From Leptidea sinapis (lineage: Eukaryota > Arthropoda > Insecta > Lepidoptera > Pieridae), in NCBI RefSeq assembly GCF_905404315.1, contig NC_066279.1:4724501-4788500 (forward strand): a stretch of DNA of 64,000 bases, in the 5' to 3' direction. Every line of letters starts with the position of its first letter. The first letter of the stretch is position 1. A program made the translations under genes and the position numbers. The notes under the pieces are model-generated. The model was not told the DNA's origin, ran no database searches, and was given only the letters and a program-made list of their open reading frames with translations. Positions 38,865-50,990 of this stretch are shown here, piece after piece.

Positions 38865-40510
38865 AATTTCTCACCTCATAAATATGGATGATCTAAAGTT
38901 ATATGCACGGAATAAACAAGACTTGATATCATTATTAAATGTCACGCAAACATTTAGTCATGTCATCGGAATGGAATTCGGTGTGGATAAATGTGCGACC
39001 ATACATTTACTCAGAGGCAGGGTTGTAAATAGCGAAAATATACAACTCTCAGAGTCATTATTTCTCAAATCACTTAGTGCGACTGAAACCTACAAATACC
39101 TTGGTATATCAGAATGCCTCGGATTTTTGGATAGGGACATTAAACAGCTGGTGACGGTACGTTTCTTTAACCGACTAACTAAAGTTTTAAAAAGTCTCCT
39201 GTCTGGTGGAAACAAGGTACGTGCTTTCAACAGCTGGGTAATGCCCCTATTAATTATTAATATTAATAATACACTTTCGGCATTCTAAAGTGGACTCAGA
39301 CCGAGCTTGACGCCCTACATAGAAAGGTCCGTAAACTACTGACGACATACCGGATGCAACATCCACGCTCATCTTTGATGAGATTATTCATCCCACGGAA
39401 ATGTGGTGGCCGCGGGTTTCTAAGTGCCAAAACTCGCATAATCGTGAGCTGTATAATCTCAGGGAATATTTCCTACGTAAAGAATGGGCAGTGCATCGAG
39501 AAATTGTGGCAGTAGACAAAGGACTTACTCCGCTCTCTTTATCCAAAGAGAATTGGCGAAAACCGGTGATACTCAGTACTCAAGATCGCATGAATGTATG
39601 GAGGGGAAAAGAGCCTCATGGACGGTTTTATTGGGCTCTCGACGGACCTGATGTAGACACGATTTCGTCTGTGACCTGGGTGCGATTTGGTGACCTCTTT
39701 GGGGAAACTGAAGGTTTTGCCTGTGCAATTGCTGATGAAGTTATCAAGATGAATTACTACCGGAAAAACATCATGAAGGATGGCATAGACATATGTCGGG
39801 CGTGCCATCATCCTGGTGAGTCTATCAGACATATTATTTCCGGTTGTTCTCGTCTTGCCAATGGAGAGTATTTGCACAGACACAACCAAGTAGCCAGGAT
39901 TATACATCAGCAACTTGCTCTTCGATACAATCTTGTGCATTTTGAAGTCCTGTATAATAAGTATACTCTGGAGCCAGTTCTGGAAAACAGCCGTGCCAAG
40001 CTCTACTGGGACCGATCTATCATCACGGACAGAACTATCATTGCTAATAAGCCTGATATTGTGTTGGTAGATCGTTAGAGCGTCGGGCATTTATTGTTGA
40101 TATCACCGTTCCATGTGATGATAACCTTGTGAAAGCTGAAATAGACAAATTGTCGAAGTACCTAGACTTAGCACACGAGGTTACTGACATGTGGGAAGTT
40201 GATTCAACAATAACTGTCCCAATAGTCGTTTCCGTAAACGGTCTCATAGCAAAGAGCCTCGACCATCATCTCAAGAGGCTCTCACTTAATAACTGGATAA
40301 AGGGTCAGTTACAGAAAGCAGCTGTTTTGGGAACGGCACGCATCGCGCGGAAGTTCCTCAGTCTGTCGCCCTAACCACCGGCGGAATTGCCGTGAACCAA
40401 CGCCGGCGGGACTCTAATTTTTTATATTTATATTTGTAATATTGTTTTTTATAAATATGTTATATATATAAATGTAGAAAATAAGATAAAATTGTAATAA
40501 AGAAAATAAT
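38865..40510 (+). pseudogene. R2-superclade LINE (Dong/R4-like), 5'-truncated with frameshifts
   Basis: It starts at the reverse-transcriptase catalytic box (NMDDLKLYA, where YMDD is expected), then GMEFGVDKCA and TYKYLGI. After frame changes near 39280 and 39430 it reads LREYFLRKEWAVHREIVAVD. A CRAC-x4-ESIRHIISGC zinc knuckle (about 39796-39848) follows. Then comes KPDIVLVDR and, after another frame change near 40075, FIVDITVP..DKLSKY, matching the PD..D..K order of restriction-like endonucleases in R2/R4/Dong elements. The 3' end lies in an AATAATAATAAAAT run, and Dong elements are known to insert in TAA repeats. Inactive. Confidence 0.8.
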
Positions 40511-40549
40511 AATAAAATATTTTATTTGAAACTAAAAGCTTAGTACAAA

Positions 40550-41965
40550 ATAGAACTTAATATTAAAAAGAAACTAAAAACATAATAAAATAAAACTAGT
40601 TCAAACATCAGCCGCAAGTAGGCACAAGCTCGGCATATTCTGACACATATATTGTATATGTCCAGCGCTGTACTACCGCTTGAGCCATTCTGTGACCTTG
40701 TAGCTGTCCCAAAACTTATACGCTATGATTATTTCACATTTTTTTGCATTTATTATGAAGACGTTTTGGTTTCCGACTTTCTCGCTGTAACCTTTCTGTG
40801 ACACAACGTCGCATCCGGGGGTATTTATTGCACAAACCAAGTATACACTAAAACATAATTAAGAATGTAGACAAAAATACAAGTTGAGTGCTACTTCAAT
40901 TAGAGTCGCGAATAAAATTCAGAAGTAAGAAGCAATTTATAAGTAGATACAGTTAGCGCGCGAGTTGAATGCATTCGCGGCCTGAGGTGAAGAGCGGCAG
41001 TATGTGTCCCCGCTGTCCGCACGCCTCACCTCGCGCGCCTACAGTGTAGTCCTATGGTGGGCTGTAGTCGTCGCATACCGTGATATCGCATTAATACTAA
41101 AGTTGGGATCCCGTATTATTTTTTTGATTTAATAATAACTGATCCGAGTCCATCAGTTTCCGTTCCAAAAAATCGACTTTTTATTCATCGCCAAGCACAA
41201 GAAATGGCGAAAAATGTTTAAGACACGTGTGTTGAAGACAGGCAGAATAGGAATAAAGGCAGAATTTTGGAGTAATTGCGAAAAAATCACTTTTTTGGGT
41301 TATCTTTCGACAACGCTAACTCACGAACAAATCAATCGCTTTTGGCCGGCTTGATGGCGATCCACGTGGTTTTTTTTTCGATTAATTCGAGTTTTAATAA
41401 TTAGGTTAAATGGTAAACTTGAAGCATTGTTTAAATTTACGATACAATCATGATTATATAATTAGGTCACAGCCCTATCGCATTCCTGAACTCTGCATTC
41501 AACTCGCGAGGAAGCTGTATATTAATGAGTAAAATTTTGATGTTAAAAAAATATAATCGCAATTATGTCAAATTAAAAATTAATTAGTGATGGCAAATTG
41601 GCTTGACTTATACTAAATACTAAAATTATTGCATACCGCTATCGCAAATATGTATAAACAGCGGCGATGCACTTTTTTATATTATGATTATGTGTATTGT
41701 GTGATTCGAGTCTTTACCTATCATTTATTCATAATAACTTGTTGCAATTCAACTACAAAGATTGAACATATTTAGACATATCAGTTGATTTATATGGTAA
41801 AATATGATATTGGTATAATGAATAGGTTTTTATAAAGAAATATTTATTGTTAATTTGTTGCCATGTTCCAACACAAACTTAACACTTTGACGGACTCGAA
41901 CGCTGAATTTATTATATTATATGGACTGAGTGTAACTTGACCAAGGTCAGAACAAAAACATAGGA
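40550..41965. other. unassigned DNA with a GC-rich patch
   Basis: No gene seen. 40960-41090 is GC-rich (AGCGCGCGAGTTGAATGCAT through CTCGCGCGCCTAC). The 15-mer CGCGAGTTGAATGCA recurs inverted at about 41491-41507, so the interval may be an old inverted-repeat element. Confidence 0.35.
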
Positions 41966-41968
41966 ACA

Positions 41969-42030
41969 CTAGCTGACCCAGGAAACGTTGTATTGCCAAT
42001 TAAAGTATAAAAAAAACAATAATTAAATTT
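41969..42030 (-). mobile_element. Helitron 3' end fragment
   Basis: ACTAGCTGACCCAGGAAACG, then TTGTATTGCC matches the 3' terminus of the family at 24245-24589; the rest is missing. Confidence 0.55.
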
Positions 42031-42168
42031 TTTTGGGGAATAAAAATAGATGACAATGAATTTTCTAGTTACCAAGTAATTCGTAGCAAAAAATACGGGT
42101 GCACCATTCCCACTTTGTGGTATTATTTAGCCACCAATCTTGAAAATCTCAACACAATAATGTTATTA

Positions 42169-44557
42169 CGAGGGCGGCACTGAAAATTTTGGGAATCAAG
42201 GAAGTGACACAACATTACTATTTAAAAATGTATTTATTGCTTTTCGAAGTATTCTCCGCGAAATTTGACACATTTTTTCATACGATGGAACCAATCATTG
42301 AAGCAACCATTCCATTATATACTGTATAAGTGTATGGGGTGCCTTTAAAACAAAATTTCTACATATTGAACGTGCACAACGAATAATAATAAAAATCATA
42401 TATTCCAAAAGTAAATTCTATAATACTAGCAAACTTTACCATGAAACATCACTACTTACAGTCCGCCAGTTATATATTCTGCAATGTATATTAAAAATTC
42501 AGAAACATAGAATCATTGACTCTTCCGTTACTTTGAAAAGAAACCCCTTATACTGTCCTAAAACACAAAATCGTAAGAACAGAATTTGCCTCAAAACAAT
42601 TTGTCGCACAATCCACCAATATGTATAATAAAATTAACAGATCCCTTAATATTTATTCACTTACATTTAGGGAATGTAAAATTAATGTTATTAAATGGCT
42701 AAAACACTTAACTATGAAGATAAGAAAAAATACTTAAAAATAAATTAAATTAAAAATTTGTAAACGGTTTCTTACTATAAGATATTATAAAAAAAAATGT
42801 ATTATTATAAAACATAAAAATTAAAAGATTTACAGCCCATTCACAAAATTTGCTCCTATGTATGAATTTATTTATGTACTTATAGTACCGTATATATATT
42901 TTTATATAGGTTTAATATATATATATATATATTGTTAAGATGTTATATTTATGTAAGTTCCTATGTTTACGTGCATATATGTGTGTGTATATCATAATAT
43001 GTTTCAAAATCAGTAATAATAAGTAACTACAATGTTTGATATATTGTACATTTTTACTATAATCTTTATTTGATCTTTACATGATCCTAACTCCCATGTT
43101 TATGTAGTCGTCCGGCTGCGTACCTGCGGCTAGCATGATGCTAATATAACCTGATCCACATTGAAATTAATGACTTATTTCGCGTGCGATCGCCCGGGCC
43201 GCCGGGCCGACAAGATCAGTTATCTATCATCAGTTTTGTTTGTTTATAATCCAATTCACTTGAATCAACAACTTCCTTACTTTTAGTTTTTAATATTGTT
43301 TTGTATAATTATTACATACAGATTATCTAAATCTACCAGGAGAGTTTCATATGTGATTGTACATGACTGTGTACAAATAAAGAAATTTTGAATTTTGAAT
43401 TTGAATTTGAATTTTGAATTCGGAAGTTGGGGTCTCCAAAATGGCCGTTTTGTAGGCGTCCACAGCTTCTTCAGGTGATGAAAATCTCTGACCAAGCAAT
43501 TTATTTTTAGGGAAAGTATAGAAATCATTAGGGCTTAGGTTGGGGCTGTACGGCGGATGGTCTTATAATTCTATGTGTTCTTGCTCTATAAACTCTTTTG
43601 TTCTGTGCGCGGTATGAGAACTCACATTGCCGTGATGGAGGATGATGCGGCGGTTGAAGTTCTCTTTACGGAGTTCAGAAGTTCGACCTGTAGCAAACAA
43701 ATGCTAGCATACCATTCTGCATTAACCGTTCTTTCTTCCTCAAGAAGAATAGTCTCAACATGGCCGGTTTTGGAGACAAACGTGGCCACCATTTTTTTTG
43801 CAACACTCCGTGAACGAACAATTTTTGTTGGGTTAGTTCATTTTCGAACACCCAAACTCGTGACCGGTTTTTTGTTTCGGGTTCGTACGCGTATATCCAG
43901 GATTCGTCACCTGATACGATGTTGTATACAGCATTTGAGGATCCTGCGTGGAATCTTTCGAGAGTTCTGACGCACCAAGTAACGCGAGCCGCTTTTTGCT
44001 CTTCACAGAGCAAATGCGGTATCCATCGGGAAAACAACTTTTTTACACCTAATTGTTCATGTAAGATTATTTGTATTTGACTCATGCCAATGTCTAAAGT
44101 AGCCTGAAATTCGCGGTATGTCACATGTCGATCTTCCTCAATCAGCTTACGCACAGCATCAACGTTTTTTTTGGTGACTGCAGTTTTTGGACGACCTTGA
44201 CGGGGATCATCACTGAGCTTGACACGTCCACGTTGAAATTCAGCAAACCAGCGATAAATTGTGGTTTTGGATGGGGCTTTATCACCAAATGCAGAAATCA
44301 TCTGGTCAACCCACTGTTTTTGTGTTAAACCAGTTCGAAAGTCATAATAAATCATCGCTCTAGAATTTTCTCGAGTCAATTCCATTTTCTCAACGACTAA
44401 ACAAGTTTGGCAAGACCTTGTGACAAGACCGAGAATCTTTTTTAAATAAATAAATGGTATTTGATTTTTAAAACCAAGGAGTTTTCAATAAAAAAGATTT
44501 TAATATGACAGGAACAGTCGAAATATTCCATTTCCGATACTTTTAGTGCAGCCTATG
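42169..44557 (-). pseudogene. mariner transposase copy, interrupted and frameshifted
   Basis: The N-terminal frame (43675-44385) has the helix-turn-helix region (FGDKAPSKTTIYRWFAEFQR), RQGRPKTAVT, HEQLGVKKLFSRWIPHLL and SGDESWIYAYEPETK, with the first catalytic Asp in SGDESW. A frame change follows near 43780. HHPPYSPNLSPNDFYTFPKN supplies the second Asp (SPNLSPND). The C-terminus CFNDWFHRMKKCVKFRGEYF lies at about 42240-42305, beyond an inserted LINE. Ends: inverted repeats around GGCTGCACTAAAAGTATCGG / GGCGGCACTGAAAATTTTGG, with TA on both sides. Inactive; the family's usual length is about 345 aa. Confidence 0.88.
42314..43417 (+). mobile_element. LINE 3' fragment (CR1/Rex-like) inserted in the mariner
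   Basis: Decayed plus-strand frame: GVPLKQNFYILNVHNE-like start, then IIRIIYSKSKFYNTSKLYHE and SLLTVRQLYILQCILKIQKH, the post-catalytic end of a CR1/Rex-group polyprotein. Ends in a TTTGAA/TTTTGAA repeat tail at 43388-43417. It separates the two halves of the mariner C-terminal coding region. Confidence 0.72.
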
Positions 44558-44659
44558 TATGCCATTTTATTGCATAATGTTGTAAAATCATATAAATTGC
44601 GCAACAAAAGACTTAATAACTCAACCGAGTAGTAAGCATAGTAAGTTTATGTTTGTTGC

Positions 44660-46730
44660 TGGTGTTAACATTATGATTATCACGGTTTCTAAACAAGATA
44701 CATACATATATATAATACCAATTACATTATGAAAAATATAATTATTTGCGGAAAACTTTCAGTCAGTATTCAATGAGCATTACATATCAAATCATTAACT
44801 TTTCCGCTCTATGTAACAATTTGTTGTCAAAGGTTTATTGCTAAACATTTTCTTAGACTTTATCCCATCTCAGGTTCACAGCGAGCCGTAGCGACTTAGC
44901 GATCTCCGTAGCGAGTGCAATTTAAAACAAAATACAGCCTCACCGCTCCAAACGTCTTGAAAATCTATTACTTTTGGGTCCGATTACTCGGTGTGGTTTG
45001 CTTTGGAAAATATTTTAGCTTTTAACTGCATCAGTGAACCTTTAGAGTTTGTAATAAAACCTTTTGCTTCATATTTTTATTTAAAATGTAATATCGTACA
45101 AAATATGTGGAATTTTAGAAATATTGGTACTTCTTTGTCATATAATATCTTATATCTTTAAACGAACAATTCTTATATATATTATATATAATCTGATTCT
45201 CGGAAGCGACTCCAACGATTTTCAAAAAATTTATTTAACAGGGCATTTCGGGGGCGATAAATCGATCTAGCATAGTTTTAATTAAAAAACTGTAGTTTTA
45301 TTCGTGTTTTAATGAGAAACAGCTACAATAACATTAGAATACAAAGGTAAATTTCGCCACTATATACAAGACCAAAATAGCTCAATGGGACATTGGGTGA
45401 TCCGGAAACCAGAAGACCCCGGTTCGAATCTAGATGTCCTATTAGTTTCTTTTTTATTCAAGTTTTGTACATTCTTAAAAATCCGAGCAAGGCTCGGTCG
45501 TCCGGATATTGTATTTTATGTCGTGTATAACTCTAGTTAGTAGTATAGCTAGTTCATAGCTATGTTAACAAATTTTGTGAACAGTTTTATAAAGCTTATT
45601 AGGGCAAATATTGTGTGAGATTTTGCATGAAAGGACATCCTGACGTCTTCACAAAATACATATTACACAAGACATGAGGTTGCTACTTATTTATGTGAAA
45701 TATTATTCTTGCTGAACGCGACGTAAACATATTTTGCCGTTCAACAACGTTATAAGGTTTCGCGACTCAACAAGCATTTTCATTAGGTACTTAAGAACTC
45801 AGCTCAACTAAATCACCGTCAGCTATTTTCCTCTACCCTGTTGTGTTCATTTGTGATCATATTTATAGGAAGGGAAGGTTATATCTTTCATTAAAGGTGT
45901 ATTATATTTATTTTTTGTAAAGTGGTACATTTACGTAGAACTTTAATTTTTGTATGGTGCTTTATCTATAGGATATATATTTAAATAAAGACAAACACAG
46001 TAATTTTGCTTAAATAAACCTTAATTCTTAGTTGGGATTGTACGTATCTCGATTAATTTTATGTTTAATTACATCACAAACTTTTTGATTTAGGTATTTA
46101 CTTTTTGATCAGTGTCGATAATTTTTTAAAACAAAAAAATAATAGTACGATGAAACCCATTGGAAATGGAAGAGAATATAACCTAAATGAAATGAAAAGT
46201 AAATTACGGGCGATCTGAGGTCGGGAAGTGGAAAAGGGGGGGTGATTTAGGATAAAAAACGGTTTATCTCGATTTTCGGCATAACTACAAGACCTATGGA
46301 TATAAGTCAAATGGCAAAGTTGTAGGTAATTAAAAGATCTAAAACTTTTGTATTTGCAATTTTTTGACATAACCTCAAAATTTATGTGATGTGATGACAT
46401 TGTGATGGCATAAAGTGGATGTTAAAAATTATACTTAACTCTGAAAGATATATAAGACGTGGATCTTGAAGTTGTGTGAGAGATAATATAATATTATATT
46501 GTATGTGTATTTGTGAGTGTGCTCTTAATATTGAGAACTTTGGCCATAAATTTAACTGGGAACATTTCGGGCCGCAAGATAAACAGATTGGAAAATATTT
46601 TTGTGTGCTTTTATTCTTGTGACTTTGTCTCCTATAAATTTGGACAATAAAATCTTAGCGTAAAATACTGAGAATTATAGAACATTGGTGCCGTAGAGCT
46701 TCTCATTAACGTGATTAACAACTATTTTTA
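44660..46730. other. AT-rich DNA with one tRNA-like remnant
   Basis: No gene seen. At 45366-45440 AATAGCTCAATGGGACATTG and GGTTCGAATCTAGATGTCC resemble tRNA A and B boxes, and 45478-45512 holds CCGAGCAAGGCTCGGTCGTC, a small hairpin. Probably a tRNA-derived SINE remnant. Confidence 0.4.
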
Positions 46731-46734
46731 TGAC

Positions 46735-46975
46735 AATAAGAGACGAGACGAGCAGGACGTTCAGCTGATGGTAATTGATTCGCCCTGTTCATTACAATCT
46801 AGTGCCGCTCAGTATTCTTGAAAAACCAAAAATTCTGAGCGGCACCTTGTACTATATCCTTTGGCGGCACTACAATTCACAGACTACAATTACTCTTGTC
46901 ACCTTGAGACGTAAGATGTTAAGTCTCATTTGCCCAGTAATGTAACTAGCTAGGGCCGAAACACAATAATCATAA
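46735..46975 (+). repeat. dispersed repeat family G
   Basis: GACGAGCAGGACGTTCAGCT, AAAATTCTGAGCGGCAC and TTAAGTCTCATTTGCCCAGT shared with the other copies. Confidence 0.65.
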
Positions 46976-47214
46976 TATATCCATGGAGCCTATTAAAGTT
47001 GAGTAGGAACCACACCAAATAAGAAAATTCGTATTCTCGTATTCATCTTAACGTTTTTATTATTATTTTGTTGTTATGCTATTGTCTTAATAACTGGCTG
47101 CTGCCCGCTACATCGTCCATGTGGATGCTTTAAGCACCAAAACTACTATGCAGTACTTTATCTGACCAAGTTTTATACGTTCAAGTGCTGCATATAGTTT
47201 AAAAATGAGATTTT

Positions 47215-47445
47215 TTAAAGGGAAAAGTTCTTTAGAATCGTTGTGATTTAAAACTCGATGAAACGAAAAAGTGAGACGATAGAGACACAATTAGGTAAAT
47301 ATATAATCGTATATAGGATTAGTAATACTAAATAGGATTCAGCCGGCAAGAGAATGAGATAGGAAGCGTTATACAGTGTTTAGGTACCAGGCGATCATAT
47401 TTGAAGAAGAGATTGTCTTATGTATGACGCGAGTATACCTTAATT
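47215..47445. repeat. dispersed repeat family C
   Basis: Shares TTTAGAATCGTTGTGATTTA, CGATGAAACGAAAAAG and GTACCAGGCGATCATA with 19870-20450. Confidence 0.55.
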
Positions 47446-47593
47446 ATTTTTTAATTTACCCGTCGCAATCAATCTTGCGGGTGTCTGTCGGTTGCTCTAC
47501 CCGACAATAGTTATTTGTTCAACAAATGAACAAAGTAATTTTTTGCTGCGAGTGCTGACTTTAAATCACGAATTGGCGAGGCAGACTACAATT

Positions 47594-47648
47594 GAATCAC
47601 GAGCGTGATTCTAATATGAGTCACTCACTACTAAGGTAGTGAGTGACT
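47594..47648. repeat. two adjacent perfect hairpins
   Basis: GAATCACG-AG-CGTGATTC (47594-47611) and AGTCACTCACTAC-TAAG-GTAGTGAGTGACT (47619-47648), 8- and 13-bp perfect stems 7 bp apart. Both can form cruciforms. Confidence 0.8.
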
Positions 47649-48364
47649 TAAAGGAACGAGACAAAAAAAAATTAGCTCTTGTGTGAAACAACTTTTCACC
47701 TCGACTAGCGAGAAAAGTGTTATAGTTTAATAGTAATAGAAACAATTAATAGTTATTTACTAGTATTTATTTTATATTAAGCCTTTAAAAAGGCAATAGT
47801 AAAATTTATATATCTAAAACTTGATAAGTAACATATAAAATTTTGTGATAATGAGATAATACGCTAGTCTAAAATTAGTTTCGGAACGCACCGGATCCCA
47901 TTGTTTATTTTTTTAACGCGGAGTGATTCCCGGATGTATGGTTACCTGGGGTTCGAAATTTAAATCACTTTGCCTCACGCTCGCAGTTTTCACGTAGCAA
48001 TAGCGCCCTTTTCGTGCTGGAAAGGTGAAAAAGCAATATTCCTACCAAATTTCAAGTCTCTGGGCCTTATGTTTCCAGAGATATCGTGATGAATACATAG
48101 GTGGAAATATCTTATATATATATTGAAAGTTTTTTAGTTGAATGGTGTTCATAGCGTTTACTATTCTTAGTGAACGTTCTACACAATACGTTGGGGACGT
48201 GAAGATTTTGTCAATATTCTAATGCTCCGATATCTCTATTGAAAATATTTTTCCATTCGCAAGCGTTCCGAATCGAACGTGATTTATGAATTAAATGGTT
48301 CCAGCGAAAGTACACTGAGGAGACGAGGTTTTGTGTTGGTATTCATTCTGATACCTGAGACTAT

Positions 48365-48770
48365 TTTACGAGCTTAGATTAAAGATTGGTCTTTCTCTTT
48401 AACTAGATAGCGCACTACCTAAGAACAATAGCTTTTTTATTACAGCAACTATTAGATGCTTGTTTGCGTGGCGTCTTGACACGCAATGGCATCTTTCGAA
48501 TTTTGTAATTTATGTACGCTTTGTGTTATTTTACATTTAAATTAATTAAATACAAAATACTTACGGAAGATATGTGATCCCAATGTCTTTATTATTTCTT
48601 GTAGTATTATTTATACAAAGTTTTTCTACGTAACCCGGCATTTTAGTTTCAATTATTAGCAAAGTTTAACAAAGCATGTGGCATGTCAACGTCACACTTT
48701 GTTCGAGACTGGCTCGAGTAAGCCCACTTGGGCGTAGTATTAGTTGCCGCACTTTGCGATTGCTCACATT
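48365..48770 (-). repeat. dispersed repeat family D, copy 2
   Basis: Reverse-orientation match to 23510-23790 (CTAAGAACAATAGCTTTTTT, CTATTAGATGCTTGTTTGCG, GGGCGTAGTATTAGTTGCCG). Confidence 0.6.
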
Positions 48771-49126
48771 CTTTGTTTTCTGAAGAGGATTAAAATTAAG
48801 ATACTTATTTATAATCTTCTTCTGATACTCAATCATATTATTTTTTAACATTCATCCGACTTAAAGAAAGGGGATTTTCGTAACTCAGATTAATAAATAA
48901 AGAATTAAATATCAAAGACAGTTTTAATACTTAATTAATATATTAGTACTTAAGAATTATTTTAAGCCAATATTTTTTAATAATTTATTTAAAAATTATT
49001 ATTAGCGTCCCTGTGGACGCTATAAAGCATAGAATAATAGAAGTACATTAGATTTTGCGTCAGACAAGCGGACAAAAATTCTATATGATACCTTTTGGCA
49101 TAGATCATTTATATGACAGCTATGAG

Positions 49127-50141
49127 AAAGCCGAAAAAAATTAAGTTAAGAACTAACCTCTATTTTGAGCAATTTACGCACACTAATACAAAGTCATACA
49201 CATCGCGAGTGTAAGGCGTAGCTTGGCACGCACACTAAACTAATATTAATGGCCTGTATTTATCGGTTGTCTAACAGCAATAGACTCTATCTAGAAAGTC
49301 TGTTTAAATTATCGGATTCGGTATTGTTAACAGAACACACAGTAAGCATTCTTTTAATTAAACTATAATATAAACTAACAACTCCTGTTGTAAGTTTATA
49401 GCTCTTGTTTTCTTAACAGGCGTAATATAAAGCAATATTTCTGTAAGTTTATAATGGAAGTAAGAGGTAAATAAAAATAATATAGAATTGATAAAAGAAC
49501 AAAAAAATAACGAACTAGAAAGTAACTTCCGCATTTTCTGAATATTTCACAGATGCCAGGAGCTTTATTTTATACAAGCCTTATAGAAGCGAGTTCATTT
49601 CATCTGTTGTCATCATACTTTATAGTGAGTTATGAAAAATTTTGTTAGTTAATTCCCGTCTCTGTAAGAAATTTTTGTTTCATATAGTCTTAAGGCGAAG
49701 AGTAAGCAGAAAACACGCAAACATGGTGTTTTTAGACAAGTTTTGTGGTGAAAGTATAGCATTTCAAGCTATGAACACTACTTAATACTGTTACACATAT
49801 CCTTAAGTCTTATTTGTAGGTTGCTAATGCTTGCTGTTGGTTATAGTTAACACTGCCAAGCCTTTTTGAACTACCACATTTCTTTGAAGTTAAACAAGTT
49901 TTTTGGCATGGCGTGACGCATTTTTTTGGTACTTCTCTCAGAAAAGTTATTCTTATAGTTTGTACTTTTTTGTGTAGGTTCATTTATTCAGATTAGTAGT
50001 GAGTGACGAGGATTGTAAGCATATAAACTGTTTTCCACGCAAGAATTTTGAAAATATTGGCTTTGTTACATAGATGGCGGGCCGGCAGCCGTGAACTCAT
50101 ATCGCTCATGGTCGCTGGCATATAGTGTCGCCTTAAGCAAG
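49127..50141 (-). repeat. 1-kb inverted duplication, left arm
   Basis: Reverse complement of 54827-55781 over about 1 kb, including AAACTGTTTTCCACGCAAGA and CTTGCTGTTGGTTATAGTTA. No long open frame; probably a non-autonomous element. Short pieces also lie at 8825 and 58070. Confidence 0.8.
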
Positions 50142-50239
50142 TAGTACATTTTGATACAAGGGTGGAAAAGAAGCTTATGACGTTAAAAACCCTCGCTTTG
50201 GGCTCGGTCTTGTTATTGACAGGTCGTTTGCCAATTTCA

Positions 50240-50595
50240 TAAAAGGCGTGTTTTAGCAACTGGGCATTTTGAAGTGGAACTTGTTTAGAATAATTTTGAT
50301 TTGAAACTCAATGACATGACGGCGGGACGATAGGGACACAAACAGGTAAAAGTAGAGGATGCAGCCGGCGAGAGAATGAGATAGAATACCTTAAGCGTTA
50401 ATTTAAAATTGATAATAAATAATGCTATGTATGACGCGAGTAAGCCTTAATATATTGTGACGTCATCCGCACGACGTATTACTACTTAGACACCAGGAGA
50501 ACATAAATATGGCAGCGATGATAGTAATATGTCTTTCATAGTGGTTGAAATCATGAGTCATCCTAGCAACATGTACCAGGACTTCGTATAGTCCA
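50240..50595. repeat. dispersed repeat family C
   Basis: TTCATAGTGGTTGAAATCAT and GACACCAGGAGAACATAAAT match 20280-20450. Confidence 0.55.
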
Positions 50596-50744
50596 TTGAA
50601 ATGTTACAATTTAAGGACCGAATATTGGATTTTTTAGGGGATGCAATTTTATTTTTGGGACATGTGTGGGGGGTCAATAGAAGCCTAACCGCTAATCTTG
50701 GAAAAACGGGTGAAAACACTTATTACGATACTTATCGCGATATC

Positions 50745-50990
50745 TCGGAAACTATGCGTCTTACAAAAGTTCATAAAGACAGAATTTGTAGCATCTACAG
50801 GATCTACTTTACAGTTGATAACCTGCTCAACCCCAATATTTGCATATTAGGAAATTGACTTGAGATGTCGCTCTTGTAAATCTAAGCAATATGTTATGTT
50901 TTTAAAGTTGTTGATTTTGACTGCTCTCAGATGAAGCCAAAACCTGAGAGTTGAACAAACCAAACAGAATTTTATAACGAGGCGGTACTC
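50745..50990. repeat. dispersed repeat family F (tRNA-associated)
   Basis: CATCTACAGGATCTACTTTA and GCATATTAGGAAATTGACTT recur at 63020-63120, also beside a tRNA-like sequence but in the other relative orientation. Confidence 0.55.

Larger units (their letters stand above)
42075..44660 (-). mobile_element. CR1/Rex-like LINE remnant split by a mariner insertion
   Basis: Left piece CACCATTCCCACTTTGTGGT and right piece AATGTTGTAAAATCATATAA, then CAACAAAAGACTTAATAACT correspond to neighbouring parts of the LINE tail at 27960-28180. The mariner sits between them. Confidence 0.5.

Noticed and set aside
47594..47611. Helitron 3' end (hairpin followed by CTAA-T)
   Set aside because: The CTAA overlaps the stem instead of following a short spacer, and no matching 5' TC end was found.
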